DNA from: Acorus gramineus
Lineage: Eukaryota; Streptophyta; Magnoliopsida; Acorales; Acoraceae
Assembly: GCA_030737835.1 (NCBI GenBank)
Contig: CM060852.1
Span: 20,011,868 to 20,075,867 of the forward strand
Direction of reading: 5' to 3'
DNA: 64,000 bases
In this document: positions 13,328 to 26,380 of the stretch, one piece after another
Layout: every line of letters begins with the position of its first letter
Position numbering within the stretch: the stretch's first letter is position 1
Notes under the pieces: model-generated
The model's database searches: none
What the model was told of the DNA's origin: nothing
The model's input: only the letters and a program-made list of their open reading frames with translations
Position numbers and translations under genes: made by a program

Positions 13328-13801
13328 TTAGGTGAGAATAAGCTGATATTTGTATTCCAGGTCTCACATTGGAATTGTGTTATTCCTTCACTATATAAGA
13401 GGACCCACGTGTCAAATTACATATCATTACATCAAATCATTTATCATCACCTCTTATACATCAATAGGCCTACATGTCAAATCAACTTTTTATACCTTAT
13501 TTACATTTTATTCTTCATCAATCAAACAACTCAACGTTTATTATTAGTTTTTCTAATGAGAATATCATAAAATACAATCAAACAAAAAATCACATATTTC
13601 ATTGATAAAATTATTTATTCTTAAAATAGGTATAAACTCAAAATAACTTATGTCTCTAACTAAACGGACACTTGGATTTCTTGTCTAATTGTATAATTCA
13701 CGTCCAAGCCCATGATATACCATGGAACCCATTGGGCTTTTCTGATCCAATGCCCGCTAACTTGATGTGTGATATTGAAAAGGAAAATGTTCTACTCAGT
13801 C

Positions 13802-14900
13802 TATTTTATAGGTGAAAATGCATACAACATATATATATTATTTTTTTAAATGTATATTTTTGTAATAAGATAAATTATTTTATAAACAATGAATTCAATA
13901 CTCCAACTAATAGAATAATATCATTCAAGATACACATGTATCTGGAATTGGAATTAACATCTACACATTTGATACTACCGAATATTGAATCTAATGGGTT
14001 GAATACCAATCATTCAAAGCTATAAAATATGCTGAATGACTTAATATGCATAAATGTACATATACACACCACTAAAAAACTGATTATACAGGCTTGAATG
14101 TAAAACACAAGAACGCATAAGAATTCAGATACACCACACGTATCTTATTTTAAATTAAATTATGTATAAAAAAAATTATATGATGATTCAAAGGAACAGT
14201 TAAAAAAATCAAATCAAATTCAATTATTCAGATAAAAAACAGTCTAACCTGAATGGATCGCCATTGTTTCCACCACAATCATGTAATTCTTATATTTTCA
14301 ACCGATCAAACTGAAAAAAAATAACGATTACGATGTTTGTTTTCATTTTCACCGAATAAACTGAATCTAAAAATTCTAAATCATCAATTTTTGGGTGTTC
14401 TGATTCGCCTAACCTGAATATTTGCACCACAAACAGATCGCACAAAAACAAAAACGAAACTCGTTTTTCTCTTCTCTTCTCCGCCGATCAAATATGAATG
14501 AAAAAAAAAATTTGATGTTTGTTTTCGTTGCGAGATAACAATCAGAAAAAAAAAATGAAACTCGTGATTTTTAATTTTCTTGAATGTGCAATTGAATTCG
14601 TATATTCCAGAAAAGGAAGTGATCTCCATATCATAACTAACCCCGTAATTATTGGACCGGTTATGGAAACAACGAAGAGATTAATTGTGAGGGGGTAATA
14701 TAGAAAATTCACATTTGTCACCTCATGGGGCTTAAAATAGGGTCTACCAATTGGGGCCCAAGAATCATTATTGTTATTTTATAGTTGAAAATGCATACAA
14801 CATATATTTTTATTTTTTTTAAATGTATATTTTATGTAATAAGATAAATTATTTTATAAACAATGAATTCAATACTCCAACTAATAGAATAATATCATTC
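13802..14900. repeat. 125-bp direct repeats flanking ~850 bp, present only in copy A1
   Basis: 13802-13926 and 14775-14900 are near-identical direct repeats, starting tattttatag and ending aatatcattc. Between them lie about 850 bp of AT-rich sequence. The duplicate copy A2 has only one repeat (around 29665-29812), whose left flank matches the left repeat and whose right flank matches the right repeat, and it lacks the middle. Either A2 lost the segment by recombination between repeats, or A1 gained it. The repeats lack TG...CA ends and are not evident LTRs. Confidence 0.85.
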
Positions 14901-15546
14901 TTTAGAAAATGTGAAATTTTTTAGTTATTTATATATATCATTACAAAGGGCGGAGGGGGGTAATAAGATATTATGGGACTACATTTGAGACTATAAAAAG
15001 TCAATGTAACTAATCTCAAAAGAAAATTTTAAGACAACCACATTTTCAGCCTAAATTTAATTCACACCATTTTTTATTTTTTCTAAAAATAGTATGCATA
15101 ATTTATTGAGGTATATAATTCTATAAAGATGGAGTATATAATTCACTAAATTGTATGAACTAATTTAACATGATATACACTTCATCAGAGATTCAGAGTG
15201 AGACTAACAAGATATATCTGACTATAAATGAGACTGTAAAATGGATTGAGTGTAACAGTCATTGAAAAGAACAATGATATGTTTAGTCCCATTTGTAATA
15301 ACATATGTTTTTTAGCTTTTATTAAAGTGTATACTTAACTTATAGAATACATTCTTAAAAAAAATAATGTAAACAGTTATATAAATTAAATGTTAGCAGA
15401 TATGTAACGTCGTATGTGTGGAGATAACATAGTATATGTTAGCGTTATCGATTTCATTCAGGTACTATGTGTTTTACATAAGATAAAGATAACTGGGTGC
15501 GAGGCCTATTACAACAGGCCACTAAGGCTAATGCTCCTCAAAGGGT

Positions 15547-15665
15547 GGACACCGGGATTTGAACCCGGACACCGGGATTTGAACCCGGACACCGGGATTT
15601 GAACCCGGAAGGGTAACACAACAACGTGCAACTCAACCACTCGGCTAACAAGTGGTGGTGCAGGT
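15547..15665 (-). repeat. tRNA-derived SINE-like head with triplicated B box
   Basis: On the minus strand, a pol III A box (tagccgagtgg) at about 15638-15648 is followed by a B box (ggttcaaatcc) with a perfect 5-bp T-stem ccggg/cccgg. The B-box segment is then repeated: three exact 20-bp units ggacaccgggatttgaaccc lie at 15547-15566, 15567-15586 and 15587-15606. No convincing anticodon arm or acceptor stem closes, so this is a tRNA-related SINE or pseudo-tRNA rather than a working tRNA gene. The duplicate copy at 30468-30545 lacks the full triplication. Confidence 0.65.
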
Positions 15666-16207
15666 ACTACGTGCCTGTTTCTTGCATGAAGGAAATAATA
15701 ATTTAAAAAAGGATTAGATTCCATGGAAATTTAAAACGTGTGAGGAAGACAGACCCAGAGACCCAGGTCTCTTGGGTCCAACATCAATTCATCAAACTCT
15801 CCCCTATAATTAATGACATCACGTGACACAGTCCCACCTACACGACCGATAAGAAACTTAGATGGCTCTATTAACACTAAAAAATACAAAGATTTCTCGT
15901 TTTGGGTTTCACCACATTGAGATGGATCACATTGGGAAACAAAGAACTTCCATCAGTTGCTTTTCTCCACGTCTTGGTCAAAGCATCATAATTATGATGG
16001 TCGGAAAATGGTACGTGGAACATTTTTTTACTGTCTACTTTATTTTTCTTTAAAAAAAAAATTAATGTAACCTCTTGTTGTTGAAGTATATTTTGTTATA
16101 TGAAATAATATATACACATGAGTGTGCCATGTCCAGCCCGGGTTTTGTGACTCGATCCATATATATAAATAAAATGAATAGAAGAGATGAGCAATGCAAC
16201 TTGAATT

Positions 16208-17494
16208 CAGGGGCGGACCTAAGATTTAGAACAATGGGGGCCGGTGATCAAACAATATACTTGAAATTTTTTTATAACAAAATAAAATATAAAGATCATA
16301 ATTTAAGAAAAAAAAATCAAAATTCAAGTCATTTAATAATAATTCAATACATAGATAAAAATCTCATAGATATTTTTTATCATAGTCACAAAAATTAATA
16401 GTTCTAAAACGTTTAGGTGAAAGATTTTCAATAATTGAAGGTGGATTAATATCAGAAGAAGAAAGTGAATTGGTTATTGGGTAGTAGCAATTTCATTTAA
16501 AGAATGAATCAATCATTTTAAATTTGGTCATGATTGACATGAAAGTTCAAATGAAAATATCAATAAAATAAAAAAATAATTATATCCAAATAAAATAAAT
16601 ATATAAATCATAATAAAAGCATTTGATCAAAACATATACCTTGTTAATGTGAGTATAGGCTTCGGTGATTTTCTATTTAAACATATAGACTAAAATTAGA
16701 GTTGAAAAAAAAAAACAAATACTATTCGTACAAAAATTCGAAGAATTGAAGATGAACTTAATATTTTCAAATCTCCTAATCCAATTAACAAAAATAAATT
16801 AATAAACACCAAAAGAATACAAAGAAGAAGAAAAATCAAAACCAAGTATTCAAAATTTTTTATTAAACATTCATGACCGCAGGTAGGTTGAAGATGCTAT
16901 TGATGGGTCCAAGATGTCACGAGAGACGACGCTATGACAGCACACAATTTTTTTTCCCACCTTTGTGTGGGGAGTGGGGAGGTGGGGTATTATTATTGAG
17001 CGCTGATACACTCAGTTCGTTTTGCAGCCCCAAACATTATAATATTATAGTATATACTAAGCTATCATAATATATGAGGTTATATGATCATATTGTATGG
17101 TGTAAAAAATTTATTATTTTTTTAACATAAAAAAATTATACTAATGTATTTCAGTATATACTTCATTTCATATAACAATATTAACTTTAATGGGAAAGTG
17201 TCTAATTTTAAATAAATTAAAAACTGGTGTGAGTTGCAGTTGGTTTGCACGGGCTGAACATTTCATTTTCCATTATTATTAGATTTTTTTTTATTTCAAT
17301 GGGACCCACTTGATGACTTGGCCCATGAAAACCATTATAATTGATTTATCAGCGCTTTTTGTTGGCCTAATAGGCTGGGGGAGGTTTTCAAGCTTTTATC
17401 ATTGATTGATGATCAAATGCATGGGCCATTGTTTATTATCTTCAAAATCTTTGGGGGGGCCAAGGCCCCAGTTTGCCCCCTAGGTCCACCTATG
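16208..17494. mobile_element. Non-autonomous hAT element with perfect 8-bp target duplication
   Basis: The left end is caggggcggacctaagattt and the right end, read in reverse, is cataggtggacctagggggc. These form imperfect terminal inverted repeats of the CAGGGGCGG hAT type. The element is flanked on both sides by cttgaatt (16200-16207 and 17495-17502), a perfect 8-bp duplication as expected for hAT. It is 1287 bp and codes for no transposase. A second AT-rich element with a ccacctttgtgtggggag border appears nested at about 16945-17265. Confidence 0.85.
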
Positions 17495-17710
17495 CTTGAA
17501 TTGGAAAAACTTTTTGAACAATACAAATTATTTAAATTTAATATTAGTTAGCTTATGGATGATGATTGCATCATAATAAAATATGTATATTCCAACTAGA
17601 TTGGTATATATTCAATTTATTTATTATTTGTACAACTCTATCTAAAGATATTCTTTAAAACATTACAAGGAATCCCTTAAATGGCTCTATATTTCAAGAA
17701 GAAAAAAAAG

Positions 17711-17958
17711 TTGTTGGGTCTTAGGTCCGGGCCGGGTCTAGGGCCAGATTTTCCCCCGAAAGCCGAGGCCTATTAGCTAAGTTGGGCTTAAGCCCGGAAA
17801 TTCTTGGGCCGGGTCCGAGCTCGCAGCCATTTGGTCAACCCTAGTAAGTCCATTGGCTCATTAAAATTAGAAGAGCGGCTCGACACAGTCCGGTAGTTTG
17901 TTGGTCCATTTTTTTAACAGGTCGGACCTGGCCAGCACGGGCCATTTTACACCCTAAT
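17711..17958. mobile_element. Short hAT-like element with GGGCCGGG motifs (A1 copy)
   Basis: A GC-rich 248-bp island lies in AT-rich DNA. Its right end gggccattttacaccctaa is a typical hAT MITE terminus, and its left part has gtccgggccgggtctaggg. Copies lie at 32549-32797 and 36289-36536 in the duplicated segments. No ORF is present. It sits about 300 bp beyond the 3' end of chitinase gene 2. Confidence 0.55.
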
Positions 17959-18272
17959 GTTGGAGATTGGTTTGTTCCATACACAACAGTACAATCCTAG
18001 TACTCAGAAAAAAAAAATGATCTGATAACTCTAATTGTCGTGAAGTAGGAAAAGAAAATATTCTCATAGGCTAATGAACATAACCATGCACCACCAAACC
18101 AAAAGAAAAAAGTGCTAACTCATAGTACAACACACTCAATTTCAACATAGATAACTCAACTACTACTGTGGATAGAAATACTACTACATATCATGGTTGG
18201 GGAGGGGGGTTGGGGGGGCATAACACAGAGAAACAGAGCGCCTTTTTTATTTTTCTTCATCATCACACACGA

Positions 18273-19645
<1,373 letters not shown>

Positions 19646-19684
19646 ATTGTGTTGTGTTTAGGTGTGTTGGGGCTTGACAAAGTT

Positions 19685-19795
19685 TCTACACTATTATATA
19701 GGCCTGGTTGGATAAGGTTTGGGGTGGTCCTGGATTTGGATTGGTATTTGCATGTGATGATGGGTGAATGTGAAATAGCAAAAACACGTGGTGGT
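19685..19795 (-). promoter_or_regulatory. Core promoter of chitinase gene 2: TATA box and G-box
   Basis: On the minus strand a TATA box ctatataatag lies at 19701-19691, about 50 bp upstream of the start codon. A perfect G-box cacgtg lies at 19785-19790, about 140 bp upstream of the start. The same arrangement is found for gene 3. G-boxes bind bZIP/bHLH factors linked to stress and hormone responses; function here is inferred. Confidence 0.6.
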
Positions 19796-19829
19796 GCAGG
19801 GTACCGGACAATGAGGCTAATATATATAT

Positions 19830-20576
19830 ATATATGGACGTGGGGACTCGTACTATATATTCATATTTTATTACACATGCTCTCACCGACGATCTCCTCA
19901 CGCATTCTCATCGCATTCTTTTTAAAATCGCATTCTCATCGTTGGCCCCCTCACGCAATTTTTTTCATATTACATTTGTGAAGTTATGCTTCTAGGTGTT
20001 TTCTGAAAATTACTACTGTCATACACATTCTTAGTACCTTGATTTTTGGGATAGTTTTATGTGGGTTCTGATTGTTATTGGGGTTTTATACATGGTTTAT
20101 GATACAGAAAAATGGATGAAGACACCTTATACAAGGTGACCTTTGTCTATGTGGTGCTAAATGACTATATGAAGTTTGTAAAGACTATTAACAAGTTAAA
20201 AAAACCAGAAATTACACATATACATGAGGATCAAAGGAAAAAAATGATTTATGCATTTTATTAAACATATGAAATGCATGATATTAAATCCCTCACCATT
20301 TCAAACATTGAAGTGAATCTAGGGGTCAATGAACACAATAGAGATAAGCAATGACTGATGGGGATGGGTTAACCAGTTGACAATGGTTCATCAATGGCTG
20401 TTTTGGGGGACCAAATGAAGAAGAAGACCAATAAAGGGTAAAATTATACTTTTCAGGGACTTATTTATAATTATATTTGTTTTCAGGGGGTATTTGGATT
20501 ATTATATTTTAACTGAGTTAGATTAACGAAATATTCTTCGAATATCCCAATACCGGAAAATGAGTCTACTATGTTC

Positions 20577-20607
<31 letters not shown>

Positions 20608-21530
20608 CACGTGTATTTCATGCTACGTTGGACGTGGTGACTCGTACTATGTGCCATTGATATTTTATCACACATGCTCTCAATTATATTTATTATAATA
20701 CTTTGTTTTGGGTTTCAACGTCATCATATTTTTATCTTATATCGAATCGATAAGAGACATTACGACTAATACATTTTATTATTAAATATTTCAAGATTAG
20801 ATTTAAAATTTAATTATAATAATAATATATTTTTTTAAAGGATATGTCTTGAGTTTGAGTATTAACACTGTACATGTTATATTTTTTATTTATTAAAAAA
20901 TATTTAAAATTTCTTTTCATGAGACTAAGGATAATCAAGCGAATATTAGTTACTAGAGACCCTCCTATATGTATATAAAAAAATATTACTCATTTTTTAA
21001 ATCTTGATTATTAAATACAAACACACAAAATATAAATAAATAGAAAGAGAACCAATTATAGCGTTAGTCATATTTTTAAAACTCAAAATAATTCAAAAAA
21101 CAATGATAAAATGACTTTTTTATATAAAAATCATATTTCTTTATTAAGAAAACTGTAGATTATTTTATAATTGATCAAAGAAAAAAAAGCGCATAAAGGT
21201 TGGGGTGCTTCTGGATTGTTATTTGTATGTGATGGACGAATGAGAAACAGCAAAAGCACGTGTTGTTGGGTAGTGGAAAATTTATGATCTCCAATAGATC
21301 TGATTCTATTTATCAAGTGAGTAAAATATTTTATGGGTATTTTAGTAGTCTAAAAATTATTGCATGAAATTTAAAGTTTGTGAAGTGATTTTATAATTTC
21401 ATGTGTATCCGAGTAATATGAAAAATTATTGCATGAAATCTCATAAAATTTAAAGCTTGGGAAGTGAAGTTTTGTATAATATAGAAAATTAATATAAGAT
21501 GCGGTGATCCAGTTGCTTCCAAAAAACTAA
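19830..21530. other. Upstream region of chitinase gene 2, AT-rich
   Basis: No gene is seen. The sequence ggacgtgg(g/t)gactcgtactatat occurs near 19836 and again near 20630, so part of the upstream region is itself duplicated. A (CA)n run lies at about 20577-20601. The region around 20783 is the partner of the unequal-crossover junction seen at 35617. The equivalent region lies at 42793-44553. Confidence 0.6.
20577..20612. repeat. (CA)n(TA)n microsatellite
   Basis: A run of about twelve CA dinucleotides is followed by a short TA run. The equivalent sites at about 35418-35440 and 43595-43622 have different repeat counts, so it is a length-variable marker among the duplicates. Confidence 0.85.
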
Positions 21531-21541
21531 TTTAAGATTTA

Positions 21542-21759
21542 GGCTCCGTTTGGGATAGAGTTTGGGTAGAGTTTGTGGTGGTGAACATCAGCAGACATAG
21601 ACACTGAAACAAACAGAAAATGGAGTGTTGGCGTTAACGGTGCATGTGTATTTTTTCTCCAATTGTTCGACGCGGTGAAACACCGCTTCCCCCGAAGTGA
21701 TGGCAACAGTGCTCGCTTGGGCTCACGTGATAGTGCCGCCCGCACACCCAAACAGAGCC
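21542..21759. mobile_element. Tourist-like (PIF/Harbinger) MITE, A1 copy
   Basis: The terminal inverted repeat ggctccgtttggg at the left pairs with cccaaacagagcc at the right, and the element is flanked by TTA on both sides (21539-21541 and 21760-21762). A 3-bp TTA duplication with GGC..GTTTGG termini is diagnostic of Tourist-type MITEs. It is 218 bp with no coding capacity. The copy at 44557-44787 is slightly longer. Confidence 0.85.
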
Positions 21760-22354
21760 TTAGTCATCCAGTCGCCCAAACAAAAAATTTAAATTGTTAA
21801 ATGAATATTAAATACATTGGGCCCGTTGCCTGAAAAAAAATTTAAACTGTTACATCAAAATTAAATACATTGGGCGAAGGGGGCCATCTGCAAATAGCCC
21901 ACAGGAGACAAAAGTTGGGCGAATGTTGTATAACTTTGGGCACAAGGGGGCCATCCGCAAATAGCCCATTGGAGATATATATTGGGCGAAGGGATAGCCC
22001 AGAAAAGACATTATATTATACTAATAAGTTGTACACGCAAACGTCCGTAAATCAACGTCAACAACTGTATGAATCACTATTTTCACTATACAACTTTGAT
22101 AATATATGAAAAATTAATATATCTATATATATTCAGATGGCATGCATGACAAAAAGATTAAACAGCATTACAAACGAACGTAATGGTACAGAAAAGGCTC
22201 AAATCCCCATTTCCTGTCGAACATTAAAGAGAAAATACAAGAGAAACAAGACTTTCAAGAAGCAGCAATCTAAGATTGTCATTGACCCATATAAATAATT
22301 GAGAGATGTCCCTTATTAAACCTAGATAAAAAGAATTACAAATATAAATAAATA

Positions 22355-22888
22355 GGATTATTTAGTTTTCATCCCTTCTAAAAATAAGTCAATTATTAAA
22401 AACCCCCTCCAAAACATAATATTATTATAAACCCCTTTTATGCTAACTGGATTTGTAAAAAACCCAAATAATTTATTTTTTGACGAAATAAGTTATTAAA
22501 TGATGGATTGACAATAATACTCTTACTAAAAAATATCCTAACTTGATAGAAAAAAAACTCTTTCATTAACATAAACCCCTTTCCGTCAAATTTTTTTTGG
22601 GAGTACTAATTTCTTTTTGTTTTGTTGACTGTTGGGTTTTACAAATCCAGTTAACATTTAAAGGGGGTTTATAATGATATTGTGTTTTATAGTGTTATTT
22701 TAATAATTTTCCTGTTTTAGGAGAGATAGAAACTAAATAACATTTTTTTCCTATCAAGTTAGGATTTTTTAATAAGGGCATTATTGGATTTTTTACAAAT
22801 TCAGTTAACATTTAAAGGTGGTTCATAATAATATTGTGTTTTAGAATGGGTTTTAACTGTTTTAGAAGGGGTGGAAACTAAATAACCC
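22355..22888. mobile_element. Long-inverted-repeat MITE, A1 copy
   Basis: The left end ggattatttagttttcatcc matches the reverse of the right end (gggttatttagtttccaccc), and complementarity continues inward through cttctaaaa, the ggggtttataat region and the ctaactggatttgtaaaaaa region. A third, internal copy of the arm sits near 22640-22745, suggesting an internal duplication. It is 534 bp with no ORF of note. The duplicate copy is at 45392-45935. Confidence 0.75.
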
Positions 22889-22918
22889 AAATAAATATGA
22901 TTTTTTTCACTTTAAGAC

Positions 22919-23157
22919 TAAGGTGGTGTTTGGCAGCACTTAAATAAAGTGATTCTGCTCTTAATTAAGCAGAAAGTTGAAAAGTGTTATCAAACGCATT
23001 TAAAAAGCAAGCTTAATTAAAAAATTACTTATAGTATTTAGTATAAAAAATTTGCTTTTCAGAAAACATGAAAAATAAGCTTTCCAGAAATCAAATCTAT
23101 TTAAGTTATTTTATCAAAATCTTATTTTTCAAACATGTTTTCAAACGGACCCTAAAT
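22919..23157. mobile_element. Possible small MITE ending in GTTTGG / CAAACGG
   Basis: The left end taaggtggtgtttggcagca and the right end gttttcaaacggaccctaaa are partly inverted (ggt..gtttg against caaac..acc). The sequence between them is AT-rich with ctttccagaaat and tttcagaaaac echoes. The boundary and superfamily are not clear. An equivalent lies at about 45966-46203. Confidence 0.4.
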
Positions 23158-23339
23158 TTTCATGGTGATAATTACGTGCTAACACAAAAACTACATAAAA
23201 TATTGTGTGGTTTATAAAGCCTGCTTGTAAAAAACATGTCTTTTCACAATTAGACTAAATTAAGGATCATTCTATCATTACCGATTAAATCATAATCGGA
23301 TAATATAAACATAGAATTCTAACATTAGCAGCCAACTAA

Positions 23340-23803
23340 TTTTGAATCCTTGCGTCAAAAATTTGAACTACATACTTTTCATCAGTTCCATAATACAATA
23401 ATTCTACTTAACCAAATAAGATATGATGAGAATAAAACATTTCTAAAGAAACATTCAACCACAAGCATAAACGTTTATAGTAAAGCAATTTAAAAACTTC
23501 GCACTACAAAGCATAAGATTAAATTTTACTAGTAGTTGACAAAGATTATCCTAGTTTCTCCACATAATCAAATGATGAGTAGGCCCCTAATCACCGTCTG
23601 TCTATTATCGCATTCCTCCTATAAATAAATAAAATATTGGGTAATAAGATTCTAAATTTCTTTAAGAATCAAAATATAAAAAATTTGAATCAAATTCCTT
23701 CTACTACATTACCAGTGGGTTCCTCAATAATTATAAAGCACCTATTCCAATTTTACACCATAAAGCCTCCATACTCCATCAAATATTCATAGTAGCATGT
23801 GTC
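23340..23803. other. AT-rich DNA between duplicated segment A1 and the CACTA pseudogene
   Basis: No homology to segment A2 remains after gccaactaa at 23339. Nothing gene-like is recognised. It may be the truncated interior or end of the CACTA element whose transposase remnant follows, but no CACTA terminal motif can be placed with confidence. Confidence 0.4.
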
Positions 23804-24836
23804 TCATATAATGTTATAAGTAATCATTATAACCAGCCAACAACTGTATCTACTACTAAGGGAGCTATGTGGATTTATGCCATTTACTGAAATAGAAAGT
23901 CGAAGATTTCTGGAATCGCCTGCAAAATCTGGCCACTTGTAGTCTACCAATTTCCATACCGGAGAATCTGCCGAACGACGCAATTTACCATCATCATTTG
24001 TTTGATGAGCATGCCATGTCAAGTTCTTCGTAGTTTTTGCAGACTGAAACATTCTTTTAAACCTTGGAATTAGAGGAAAATACCACAGAACTTTTGCAGG
24101 CACACCTTTATTTTTTCCTTTTGGATTTTTATTTTTTTTTCCATCTAGATATTCCACAAATGGGACATGAACTTAAATCCTTGAACTCCTTCCTGTATAA
24201 TATGCAATCATTGGGACATGCATGTATTTTCTCATAATCCATTCCCAATGCATTCAATGTTTTCTTAGCCTCATACATGGATAAGGGCATTTCATTATTA
24301 TCAAATAACATTTCAGCTAACAATTGTATCAATTCTGAAAAGGCTTTATCAGTCCACCCATTCCTCGCTTTCACAGCATACAATTTAGTCAAAGCAGATA
24401 ATTTTGTAAACTTTGTGCAACCTGGATATAAAGGTTTTTCGGCATCTTCAAGTAATGTCTTAAACAAATCTGGATAACCTGTATAATCATTGTGTGCAGC
24501 TTGAACCATTTCAATTGTATTAGCAACATCATTTAAAGGTGACCTTTCAAACTTGTTATGATCTACATCTTGTGCATTTATACCCATTCTCGATGCCACA
24601 CTTGGCGTTGCTTCTCCATGCCAAATTCAGATCTGATAACAGTCATCAATACCAAAGAAAAATAAATGGCCTTTTACATCAACAAGCATATGGTGTTGTA
24701 AGTTTCCACATCGTCTACATGGACAACGTATGGAATTACGATTATCTGCATTGACCATCGCATAATTTAAAAATTGTTCAACTCCTTCAGAATATTTGGA
24801 TGATCTTCTATTCTTAAACATCCAAGATTTATCCAT
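23804..24836 (-). pseudogene. CACTA (En/Spm) TNP2-type transposase fragment, broken
   Basis: Read from 24836, the protein starts MDKSWM and continues through a zinc-binding patch IRCPCRRCGN, the N-terminal transposase-associated domain of plant CACTA transposases. An in-frame TGA interrupts it near 24629. The same frame then continues to about 24129 with YRKEFKDLSSCPICG, another conserved TNP2 segment. A frameshift in a run of As near 24140 moves to the frame that contains GVPAKVLWYFPLIPRFKRMF and HSSLSSRYSCW. Homology stops near 23804, so the catalytic core is missing. It is a dead fragment found only in unit 1 of the duplication. Confidence 0.88.
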
Positions 24837-25835
24837 TTTGAATAAATTCTATCTGAATTAAGTTAAACCCTACAACTTAAAATTAATATTGAAATGTAAA
24901 ATGAAACAATTAATCTATAAAAAAAAACATAATTAAGTCTTAGCACCATTAACAAAATCATTATTTTTTTTTTGTATAATATGGGATGATACATAAGTCA
25001 AAGTAAGTATAAAGTGACACTGCATTTTTAATATAAAGAGACAAACATACTCAAAAGACTATGCATTCAAATTTGGAGGCCCCCACACAATGAACATTTT
25101 TTAAATGTCAATTACACTACCAATATTTTGAATAAAAAAACAATGACCAAGTGATTCTTCTATAAAATTCAAATGAAGCTTGAATAAATTGTATAGAATG
25201 AAAGTTACATACAAACACATATAAATTAACCAATTGCACAAATCAAATCCAAGTATCCAGCTTTTACACACTTAACCATCTCTAAATTTAAAGCAGGTTT
25301 ATCTCTTTTAAGCAAAAATCTAGAACTCTTTATGTACTCACGATTATTCCTGTATTTCCTTTGTGGACTGTATGTTGTAAATACTTTTTTTTTTTTATAG
25401 AAAAATTAAAAGATTTGGTTGATCCATTAATAGATCATGTTATTGTGCATACCCACCACCAAAAGATCTATTAACAGGAATCCCCATCTCAATATAAACC
25501 TTCAACTAGACATGAAACCATACCCACTGATACAAATATTTCAAACAATCTTGGTATCCTTTGATTCCTTTGATTCAATGAGATTTAAAGTTTTCAATGA
25601 GATTTAACGATTCCTCTCATTCCTGTGATTCAAAGATTTAAAGGGGACCCTTTGATTCACTAAGTTGATTAAATATTTCAAACCATACCCTCTGATTCAA
25701 ATATCCACTCATTAAACATTCATCATATTTAAAGACCTTCAATGAGTGGTACAAATATTTCAAACCATACCCACTAATTCATATCCACTAATTAAACAAG
25801 GCAGAGAAAGAGCGAGAGAGATCGACATACCTGCA
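24837..25835. other. AT-rich DNA upstream of the CACTA pseudogene
   Basis: It contains three diverged copies of a phrase like atttcaaaccatacccactgattcaaata within 25500-25790, so it is partly repetitive. No gene is seen. If the transposase was transcribed from the GC-rich exon-like sequence at 25835-26060, this stretch would be its first intron. Confidence 0.4.
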
Positions 25836-26060
25836 GCAGCAGCGGAGGATGAATGGGAGGGGGAAGCGGTAGCGGCAACGGCTGAGTCGTCTGGCGCAGG
25901 CGGCAGCGGCAGAGGTGGCTGAGTCTTCTGGCGCAGGCGGTAGCGGCGACGGCGACGGCTGAGTTGTCTGGCGCAGGCGGCAGCGGCTGAATCGTCGACG
26001 GAGGGGATAGAGTCGGCGGGGGCTAGATCGAGTGATGTCGGCAGAGGAGGAGTTGGGAGA
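25835..26060 (-). repeat. GC-rich minisatellite in an exon-like leader
   Basis: Units of roughly 33-50 bp, each containing ggctgag followed by ctggcgcaggcgg, repeat three times between about 25880 and 25990. On the minus strand the sequence ends ctgctgctgcag followed by gtatgtcg, a good splice donor. Its high GC and position upstream of the transposase fragment suggest the 5' leader exon of the CACTA element. That link is inference. Confidence 0.45.
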
Positions 26061-26204
26061 GAAGGTGGGGTCGCGAGAAGATAAAGTGGGTTACATGGTT
26101 TACATGGGGTTATCTGGATTTACAGAGAATGCAGAGGGTTACATGGATTTTGATATATTTACAGAGGGGATTATATGGATTCTTCCGAAGAAAAAAAAAT
26201 AGAG

Positions 26205-26380
26205 AAATCGATAGGTACGACGTCGGTGTCAGGATGAGCCATTGACGAAATCCCGGTCACTCTCAAGACGTGTGGGCCGTGGAGGTGGCTGTAGATGAAT
26301 GGCCGGCGACATGTAAACATCTCCGGCCCCCACAGCAGTGGTGGTCGTCCGGTCCCCATCACCATCTTCTCCTATGGTAG
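26205..26380 (-). other. GC-rich coding-like island conserved in both B copies
   Basis: An island of about 170 bp with high GC stays open on the minus strand in two frames and is preserved at 52823-52998. One frame includes MFTCRRPFIY, another VYMSPAIHL. I do not recognise a protein. It might be a fragment of a captured gene or a transposon leader. A palindromic-looking taattaattaatt follows at 26387-26399. Confidence 0.3.

Noticed and set aside
13802..14900. Small LTR retrotransposon (TRIM)
   Set aside because: The direct repeats lack TG...CA ends, a primer-binding site and a polypurine tract.
15547..15665. Functional tRNA gene
   Set aside because: A and B boxes and a T-stem are present, but acceptor and anticodon stems do not form and the B box is triplicated.
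21131..21316. Minus-strand ORF of 61 codons near a second 'chitinase-promoter-like' sequence
   Set aside because: It contains a promoter-like echo (gcaaaagcacgtg) but no coding similarity.
24539..24754. Plus-strand ORF over the CACTA transposase remnant
   Set aside because: The conserved transposase motifs are on the minus strand.
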